Below, one piece after another: positions 58,880-64,000 of a stretch of 64,000 nucleotides of DNA. The notes beneath the pieces are model-generated. The model did no database searches and was not told where the DNA came from. It saw only the letters and a list, made by a program, of their open reading frames with translations. The stretch is taken from positions 248,001-312,000 of the forward strand of contig JADJYF010000008.1 in assembly GCA_016719885.1 (NCBI GenBank), read 5' to 3'. This stretch comes from Pseudomonadota bacterium (lineage in GTDB: Bacteria; Pseudomonadota; Gammaproteobacteria; Ga0077536). Position 1 is the first letter of the stretch. Every line of letters starts with the position of its first letter. Both the position numbers and the translations under genes were made by a program.

Positions 58880-60403
58880 ATGAGCAAGGGCATAGACATC
58901 GTAGTGATCGGCAGCGGCTTCGGCGGCTCGGTCAGCGCCGCGCGCCTCGCCGAGGCAGGTTTTCCGGTGACCCTGCTCGAGCGCGGTCCATGGCGCGACA
59001 CCGTGCCGGTGCGCTCGATGGGCATCGCCAAACGCTCGGCCCTGCCGCGCGGCTGGCAGTTGCCGACGCGCCTGTTGCGCGCGGTCGGCGGCAACTGGAT
59101 GCCCGGCAGCCGCGTCAAGCTCAGCAAGCACGGCCTGTTCGAATTGTTCTTCGCCAAGGGCCTGACCATCGCCTGCTCGTCCAACGTCGGCGGCGGCAGC
59201 CACGTGTATTCCGCGGTCAACGTGCGGCCGCTCGCGGAAAAATACTGGGAAGGCCATCACGAGGCGATCTCCGACGCGGTGATGTCGCCGCATTACGACG
59301 CGGTGCTGGAACGCATGGGCTCGACCACGCCGATGGCCGATCACCGTATTCCCAACACCTCGGCCGCGCGCTTCAAGGACAACCCGGTGCTGGAGCCGGC
59401 GGCGCCGCCGCCCGATCCGCGCCTGGGCTATCTCTTGCCCGAAGATCCGGACAACCCGGTCAAGATCACCGACGACCACGGCGTCGAGCGTTACGAGGTC
59501 GACTACAAGGGCAACGACGACGGCTTCCTGGGCTCACCCAAGGGCGGCAAGACCACGCTCGACACGGTGTATCTCGCGCCCGCGCTCAAGCAGGGCTTGA
59601 AGGTGCGCGACATGGCCGAAGTCACCGCCATCGTGCGCCTCGGCAATGAGCCCGACGCGCGCTATCGCATCGAGTACATCGACCATCACAGCGGCGAGCG
59701 TGAAGCGATCACCGCCAGCCACGTGATCCTGGCGGCCGGAACGCTCAACACCCTGCGCATTCTCTTGCACAGCCGCGACGTGATCGGCGGCCTGAGTGGC
59801 ATGCCGCGGCTCGGCAAACACTTTGGCAGCAATGGCGATTATTTCGGCTTCTGGGATTACAACCAGCCGGGCCTCGATCAAACCCTGGGCCTGCCCACCA
59901 CCGGCGGCGTGCGGCCGCGCGGTGACAACGACGCGCCGATGATAGGCGGCGGCGGCCTGCCGTCGGTCGACAGCTATCCCTTGCCCAAGGCGGTGCGCGA
60001 ACGCTTGAAGCGCGGCACCATGATTGCGGGCCTGGGTGAGGACGACATGTGCGGCACGGTCAGCTTGCGTGGCGGCAAGCTGCATATCGAGTACGACACC
60101 AGCCGCAGCCCGATCTTCAAGCGCATCAAGGACACCTTCGAGAAGATGGCGGCGGCGACCGGCAAGAAAATCTACGCGCCCAAGACACCCATCACCGTGC
60201 ACCCGACCGGCGGCGCCTGCCTCGGCACCAGCATCGACAATGGCGTGGTCGGCGCCGACGGCCAGGTGTTCGACAATCCCGGGCTCTACGTGGCCGATGC
60301 GGCGGCGCTGCCGCGCGCGCCGGGCGGACCGCCGTCCATGACCATCGCGGCGTGGTCCGACCATCTCGCCACCGAGTTCATCGCCAGGCACAAGCCACGC
60401 TGA
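58880..60403 (+). CDS. GMC-family FAD oxidoreductase, cholesterol-oxidase-like
   Basis: 507 residues. The FAD-binding loop VVIGSGFGGSVSAARLAEAG is at about 8-27. Further blocks are SSNVGGGSHVYSAVN, SHVILAAGTLNTLRIL, and the C-terminal HPTGGACLGTSIDNGVV with the active-site His, then PPSMTIAAWSDHLA. The combination is that of the cholesterol-oxidase type of GMC oxidoreductases, which use O2 or another acceptor on sterols or alcohols. The ATG at 58880 has CGGAG eight bases upstream; upstream frame to 58652 is not family-like. Confidence 0.88.
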   Translation: MSKGIDIVVIGSGFGGSVSAARLAEAGFPVTLLERGPWRDTVPVRSMGIAKRSALPRGWQLPTRLLRAVGGNWMPGSRVKLSKHGLFELFFAKGLTIACSSNVGGGSHVYSAVNVRPLAEKYWEGHHEAISDAVMSPHYDAVLERMGSTTPMADHRIPNTSAARFKDNPVLEPAAPPPDPRLGYLLPEDPDNPVKITDDHGVERYEVDYKGNDDGFLGSPKGGKTTLDTVYLAPALKQGLKVRDMAEVTAIVRLGNEPDARYRIEYIDHHSGEREAITASHVILAAGTLNTLRILLHSRDVIGGLSGMPRLGKHFGSNGDYFGFWDYNQPGLDQTLGLPTTGGVRPRGDNDAPMIGGGGLPSVDSYPLPKAVRERLKRGTMIAGLGEDDMCGTVSLRGGKLHIEYDTSRSPIFKRIKDTFEKMAAATGKKIYAPKTPITVHPTGGACLGTSIDNGVVGADGQVFDNPGLYVADAAALPRAPGGPPSMTIAAWSDHLATEFIARHKPR

Positions 60404-60454
60404 CGACGCTGGCCGACACCGCGAGGATGTCGGCCCACAGGCCCGTGCAGCGGC

Positions 60455-61510
60455 TCAGCGCTTGCGTGCTGTTGCCGGCTTGCGCTTGCTCGTCGACTTC
60501 TTGGCAACGCTCTTCTTGGCCGGCGCCAGCGCATCGAACAAGCGCGACTTCGGGTATTCCGCGCCGACCACGTGCTGCAGGGTGCCGAGCCTCACCATCT
60601 GGTAAGTGCGGATGCGAAACGCCGGGTCGCAGGACATGCGCACGTAGAGATCGCGCGGCGTGACACCGTAGTCCTCTTCCAGCCACTCCATGAGATTGCG
60701 CGTGGCGTCGTATACCGCCTGTTCCATCGGCAGGTTGATACCGACCGCGACGATGCTGTCACCCTTGTCGATGCGCACGCAGGGCAGGCGCTTGTTCTTG
60801 ATGACGGACACCGACATCTGCACCGTGGCGCGGGTCTCGTCGGCGATGCCGGTGAACTCGGTATCCCCTTGCCCGCCGTGCACGTCGCCGACGTACAAGA
60901 GTCCGCCGTCGTTGTAGGAATTGAGATAGATGGTGTGGCCGGGGCAGATGTCACGGCAGTCGATGTTGCCGCCGAACGGCCCCTGGCCGAGCACCGAGGT
61001 CACCACTTCACGCTCGGGCGCGGTGGCGAGCGTGCCGATGAAAGGCTCGAGCGGCCAACTCAGGGTGTCCGAGTATTTCGCCGTGCCATCGCGGGTGTGA
61101 CCGCTCGGCCCCGGCAGGTGCTCGATGACGTGAACGTAGCCTTCGGCGCAGTCCTTGTAACGCAGGGAATCTCCCAACGGCCCCATGCCCGGCAGCGCCC
61201 CGGAAAAACCGTAGCGCCAGGGATCGATCCAGTCGATCTTGACCGCCAGCACGTCACCGGCCTTGCAGCCCTCGACGAAGATCGGCCCGACCACCGGGTT
61301 GAACAGGCCGGGGGTGCGCTTGGCGAGCCGCGCAAAGTGCGCGCCGGCGAATCCCTGCACGGTGGGCTTGTCGCTGTCGTCGGAGATCATGCCCGACAGC
61401 GCATCATCGGTTTCAATCTGGAAGACTTCGCCGGGCTTGACCCGCATGCACGGCTTGTCGCGGTTGTCGAAGGCGTATTTCTGGACTTTGCGGCGTTTGA
61501 TCTTTTGCAC
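60455..61510 (-). CDS. Acetamidase/formamidase family protein
   Basis: 351 residues from a GTG at 61510 with GGAGG seven bases upstream (MMGGG from 61528 is less likely). Family blocks are GFAGAHFARLAKRTPGLFNPVVGPIFVEGC, GDVLAVKIDWIDPW and NIDCRDICPGHTIYLNSYNDGGLLYVGDVHGGQGD. Members are metal-dependent amidases that release ammonia from short amides. The lysine-rich C-terminus (KKSVAKKSTSKRKPATARKR) is a simple-sequence tail. Confidence 0.88.
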   Translation of the reverse strand: MQKIKRRKVQKYAFDNRDKPCMRVKPGEVFQIETDDALSGMISDDSDKPTVQGFAGAHFARLAKRTPGLFNPVVGPIFVEGCKAGDVLAVKIDWIDPWRYGFSGALPGMGPLGDSLRYKDCAEGYVHVIEHLPGPSGHTRDGTAKYSDTLSWPLEPFIGTLATAPEREVVTSVLGQGPFGGNIDCRDICPGHTIYLNSYNDGGLLYVGDVHGGQGDTEFTGIADETRATVQMSVSVIKNKRLPCVRIDKGDSIVAVGINLPMEQAVYDATRNLMEWLEEDYGVTPRDLYVRMSCDPAFRIRTYQMVRLGTLQHVVGAEYPKSRLFDALAPAKKSVAKKSTSKRKPATARKR

Positions 61511-61531
61511 GGGGCCCCCTCCCATCAAGGT

Positions 61532-62668
61532 TCACCGCAGTATATCGCCACAGCGGTGCGCGCCCACACGTCGGCTCACGCGCTGCGCGTTGCCCCCATG
61601 CGCTGGAAAGGCGCCTCCACGTAATGATGAAAGACCACCGCCACGGCAAGGCTCGCGGCATAGGCTCCCGACCATCGCCGACCAGGCTTGAAGCGGCGAC
61701 AGCGGCAGGCGCGAGAACCACGCGTTGACGACCAGGCAGATCGGAAAGTGCACCAGGAACAGGCTGAACGAGATGCGGCCTAGCCACGCAACCGCGGCAT
61801 TGGCTGGCCAGTGTTGCAGGAAACGCCGGTGTGCTGCGAGCACGATGAGCACGGCCGTCAACGCCGCAACCAGCAGGCGCGGCCGCCAGTCGACGATTAA
61901 CGCCGTGACCACCAGGGCCAGGTAACTGCCCAGCAACCACGGCGGGCTGCTGCCCTCCAGCGTCCAGCGCAACAACATGCCGAGAAAATAGCTGCCGAAG
62001 AAATACACCGCCCAATGATCGAAGGCCGCATCGCGGTTGAACCAGAACAGGGAAGCGGCGGCCAGCACACCGAACACGCCGCGGCTGGCAACGACAATGG
62101 CATGGTCGTGCAGCGACAATCGTGGCAACCAACAGCGCAGCACCGCGCTCACCGTCAGCACCAGTATGAACAGTTGGAAGTCCACCGCCAGGTACCAGAT
62201 GCCGGCGCTCAGGGCTTCAAATCCGAGCAGATCCTGCAGGTAGAAAGCGTGGGCCAGCAGTTGCAGCACGCTGGGTGCCGCCGATATGGATCGGTGATCC
62301 ATCCACGTGTCGGCCACCGCGTTGGCGACGACGGCCAACCCCAACGTGACGAGATAGGGGCCGCCGGTACGCAGATAACGTCGCCCGACTTCGCGCAGGA
62401 AGCCGCGCAGATCGAGCGCCGGCAAACGCTCTATATGTTGCGCCGTGACAAAGCCGCCGATAACCAGGAAGACCTGAACCGCCATGCGCCCATGGTGATG
62501 GAGGATGTCGATGACAAACGGAGTGAGGGGCCGGGCAACGTCGGACAGGGGACCGTAGAACGCGAGATGGTGCCAGACGATGAGTTGCGCGGCGACGGCG
62601 CGCAGTCCGTCGATGAAACGCAGGCGGCCGCTGACGGCGGGTAAAAACGAAATGGCGATGGCACTCAT
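61532..62668 (-). CDS. Acyltransferase family 3 membrane protein, C-terminus frameshifted
   Basis: 378 residues in the open frame, with about ten hydrophobic segments. The family signature is RFIDGLRAVAAQLIVWHHLAFYG near the start (the catalytic His is in WHHLAF). After AWSAMVGS (around 61668), the true family end (YAASLAVAVVFHHYVEAPFQRMG) lies in another frame and stops at 61576. The annotated frame instead ends with an arginine- and glycine-rich stretch. One extra base in CGGGAGCC near 61668 explains this. The enzyme O-acylates sugars, peptidoglycan or lipopolysaccharide. It is tail-linked by 22 bases to the formamidase gene on the same strand. Confidence 0.8.
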   Translation of the reverse strand: MSAIAISFLPAVSGRLRFIDGLRAVAAQLIVWHHLAFYGPLSDVARPLTPFVIDILHHHGRMAVQVFLVIGGFVTAQHIERLPALDLRGFLREVGRRYLRTGGPYLVTLGLAVVANAVADTWMDHRSISAAPSVLQLLAHAFYLQDLLGFEALSAGIWYLAVDFQLFILVLTVSAVLRCWLPRLSLHDHAIVVASRGVFGVLAAASLFWFNRDAAFDHWAVYFFGSYFLGMLLRWTLEGSSPPWLLGSYLALVVTALIVDWRPRLLVAALTAVLIVLAAHRRFLQHWPANAAVAWLGRISFSLFLVHFPICLVVNAWFSRLPLSPLQAWSAMVGSLCREPCRGGGLSSLRGGAFPAHGGNAQRVSRRVGAHRCGDILR

Positions 62669-62848
62669 GCCCCGAGAAACCCCATCCCCTGACGCGCGAG
62701 CGCTGCAATAGTGACCACTGGGCCTGCGCGACAGGGTAGAACATCAGGCTTGATTGGGGCTTGCACCGGCGGACTGTGCTGGGCAGGAACCCAATCTTGG
62801 CTTAACCGCTGCGACGGTGGGGGATTGTAACGTGAGGCGCGGAGCGAT

Positions 62849-62903
62849 GGGTTCGCTTCTCACTCTCTCTCCGCCACATATGCAAAAGGCCCCTATTGGG
62901 GCC
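62849..62903 (+). repeat. tRNA-Ser 3'-end-like sequence plus terminator-like tail, copy A
   Basis: GGGTTCGCTTCTCACTCTC followed by TCTCCGCCA is similar to the T-arm and acceptor of the adjacent tRNA-Ser, but on the plus strand. It is followed by CATATGCAAAAGGCCCCTAT and TGGGGCCT, the same tail as downstream of the real tRNA. The rest of a tRNA is missing. Confidence 0.6.
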
Positions 62904-63026
62904 TCGATGTGGATGCCGCAAAGCTTGTTGGGTTTGGGGCGTTGGGGGCGGCTCCTTGGAGAGAAAGCGAAACAGAAGGGTTTTTAACTCCCAGGAAAGG
63001 CCTGTTGGGGCCGGTGGGATTGCCTC

Positions 63027-63104
63027 GCAAACGCTTGTTGCGTTTGCTCGCCCCTGCGGGGCGCCGCTGCTTCGCTGCGGCGGCCAATCGTCCTTTGGAC
63101 GATT
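63027..63104. repeat. Array of four consecutive hairpins
   Basis: GCAAACGC...GCGTTTGC (63027-63047), CGCCCC-TGC-GGGGCG (63049-63063), CCGCTGC-TTC-GCTGCGG with one T-T mismatch (63064-63080) and AATCGTCC-TTT-GGACGATT (63086-63104) follow each other almost without gap. Loops are three to five bases. I do not know this arrangement as a named element. Confidence 0.75.
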
Positions 63105-63129
63105 GTCGAACGTAGGGTTCGGCTCTCAA

Positions 63130-63193
63130 TCTCTCTCCGCCATATATGCAAAAGGCCCCTGTTGGGGCCTTTTGCATATATGGCGGAGAGAGA
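63130..63193. terminator. 30-bp perfect inverted repeat, bidirectional terminator of tRNA-Ser
   Basis: A 30-bp perfect stem with a TGTT loop centred at 63161. It includes the AAAAGGCCCC...GGGGCCTTTT core, typical of an intrinsic terminator on either strand, and its outer arms contain the tRNA 3' end (TCTCTCCGCCA) and its mirror copy (63115-63142). It therefore ends the tRNA transcript on the minus strand and probably also any transcript coming from the left. Confidence 0.75.
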
Positions 63194-63271
63194 GGGATTC
63201 GAACCCTCGATGGGCTTTTGACCCATACTCCCTTAGCAGGGGAGTGCCTTCAGCCGCTCGGCCATCTCTCC
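63181..63271 (-). tRNA. tRNA-Ser (anticodon GCU)
   Basis: Minus strand, 91 nt including an encoded CCA. It starts GGAGAGATGGCCGAGCGGCTG; the acceptor stem pairs GGAGAGA with TCTCTCC. The anticodon stem-loop CTCCCCTGCTAAGGGAG shows GCT. A long variable arm (TATGGGTCAAAAGCCCATCG) and the T-arm GGGTTCGAATCCC identify a class II tRNA for Ser (AGC/AGU codons). It follows csrA on the same strand, a common gammaproteobacterial order. Confidence 0.97.
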
Positions 63272-63524
63272 GGAGGCGCACAGAATAACCGCGCAACGCG
63301 GCAGGGTAAAGGTGAAATCGGGGCTCGGGGAATTCGTCGGTCGTTGGACTCGGACGTGGGCCATGCATCGGGCGCCAGGGAGCCGGCGAGGTCAAAAAGT
63401 CTTGGGTCGGTCGGCGCCGGAGGTGGCGCTGGAACTGGTGAGGAGAGACGGTCAGGTCGGGCTTGGGACCTTTCCGATCAAAGCGTCGATACGTTTCCTG
63501 GTATCGCTTGATCCGCTCCGCGAG

Positions 63525-63719
63525 TTATTTCGCCTGGTTGGCGACGTCCTCGCCACCTTCCTGTTGGATGCGCTGGTAGATTTCTTCGCGGTGCACCGAG
63601 ACTTCTTTCGGTGCATTCACACCGATACGAACCTGGTTACCCTTTATTCCCAACACGGTGACATTCACGTTGTCACCGATCATCAATGACTCTCCAACCC
63701 GTCTGGTTAATATCAGCAT
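63525..63719 (-). CDS. csrA: Carbon storage regulator CsrA
   Basis: 64 residues. MLILTRRVGESLMIGDNVNVTVLGIKGNQVRIGVNAPKEVSVHREEI is the full CsrA beta-sheet core with the RNA-binding Arg44-type residue in VHREEI. It binds GGA motifs in leader RNAs and controls carbon flow, motility and biofilm. ATGGAG precedes the ATG at 63719 by about seven bases. It is 172 bases from the aspartokinase stop and upstream of tRNA-Ser. A weak hairpin (GCGATAC...GTATCG) lies after its stop near 63485-63505. Confidence 0.97.
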   Translation of the reverse strand: MLILTRRVGESLMIGDNVNVTVLGIKGNQVRIGVNAPKEVSVHREEIYQRIQQEGGEDVANQAK

Positions 63720-63891
63720 ACCGTTTCTCCATATGACTTAACGGCGCTCCTGCGACGCTAGCGGTTGATAAACAATAACTGCCTCGTTCGGACGCTCCCG
63801 AATTCGACAACTATCTTTCCCTGACAATTCAATTCTATCGACTGGCAAGGAAAAAATCCTGGACCACGCGTCACAAATGTCTGCCTGTTTG

Positions 63892-64000
63892 TCAGGCATT
63901 GTGAAGCTTGTTGGCGTTCTCCAGGCCGAATTCGGAATGCAGAATGCGCACGCCGAGTTCAGAGTACTTTTCATCGACCACCACCGAGATCTTGATCTCC
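63892..64000 (-). CDS. lysC: Aspartokinase, C-terminal fragment
   Basis: The last 35 codons of a gene running off the right edge: EIKISVVVDEKYSELGVRIL, then HSEFGLENANKLHNA and a TGA at 63892. KISVVVDEKYSELGVR is the final ACT-domain strand of gammaproteobacterial aspartate kinases. The lysC-csrA neighbourhood supports this. The 172-base gap to csrA carries its promoter. Confidence 0.88.
   Translation of the reverse strand, partial: EIKISVVVDEKYSELGVRILHSEFGLENANKLHNA

Larger units (their letters stand above)
62669..63180. other. 512-base hairpin-rich intergenic region without a gene
   Basis: No believable coding frame. It holds two partial tRNA-Ser-like 3' ends in plus orientation (62849-62876 and 63115-63142), a four-hairpin array at 63027-63104 and the 30-bp stem at 63130-63193. 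Short open frames here on both strands are shadows of these repeats. Confidence 0.7.

Noticed and set aside
62896..63288. Plus-strand frame ending in ...ERDSNPRWAFDPYSLSRGV
   Set aside because: A well-known type of false protein made by reading the antisense of a tRNA-Ser and its repeats.

Overview
The window is GC-rich (mostly about 65%), densely coded, bacterial chromosomal DNA. The lysC-csrA-tRNA-Ser order at the right end, the Pat/sirtuin pair and the protein families point to a Gammaproteobacterium. The many catabolic oxidoreductases (P450, GMC oxidase, TauD, SDRs, aromatic ring cleavage) resemble environmental degraders of the Nevskiales, Steroidobacterales or Immundisolibacterales type. 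That placement is an inference from gene content. No plasmid, phage, IS element or CRISPR array is visible.

Layout. 1-18.3 kb: mixed metabolism. It holds a hydantoinase-A fragment, an SGNH hydrolase, an ArsC-like gene with an in-frame UGA in a UxxC motif (candidate selenoprotein), TauD and carboxymuconolactone-decarboxylase-like genes, a frameshifted 3-hydroxyisobutyrate dehydrogenase, a P450, a glycosyltransferase-like membrane protein, a CorC/HlyC protein, a DUF885 hydrolase, a Pat-type protein acetyltransferase, and an acetate symporter with its DUF485 partner. 18.4-33.5 kb: one large co-directional chemotaxis and phosphorelay island. Its order is hybrid kinase, cheY, cheA, cheW, a PAS-type receptor, STAS, cheR, cheD, cheB, a second receptor, a second STAS and a REC-PP2C-ATPase protein (HsbR/HsbA-like partner switch). 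33.5-48.9 kb: an SMP-30 lactonase, a zinc-ribbon protein, a nitroreductase, D-amino-acid dehydrogenase, a BtuB-like receptor behind a cobalamin riboswitch, an HU-like protein with a terminator, a sirtuin, an SDR, an MFS transporter, Lon, an RraB-like protein and a DUF1631 gene broken by two frameshifts, one of them at a 9-bp tandem repeat.

48.9-57.9 kb: an aromatic catabolic cluster resembling 4-hydroxyphenylacetate/homoprotocatechuate degradation. It has HpaB, HpaE and HpaF homologues and a fumarylacetoacetate-hydrolase-family enzyme. A two-subunit LigA/LigB extradiol dioxygenase stands where HpaD would be expected. Two MarR regulators each lie near an AT-rich palindrome. 57.9-62.7 kb: an SDR, a GMC oxidase, an acetamidase/formamidase and an acyltransferase with a C-terminal frameshift. 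62.7-64 kb: a hairpin-rich intergenic region with tRNA-3'-end duplications, tRNA-Ser(GCU), csrA and the 3' end of an aspartokinase gene.

A short palindromic repeat related to GTGCGAATnnATTCGCACCTAC is scattered at gene 3' ends. Four apparent single-base frameshifts in three otherwise conserved genes suggest sequencing or assembly indels as much as real decay. Starts were chosen by family alignment from memory and by Shine-Dalgarno spacing. No database search was possible.
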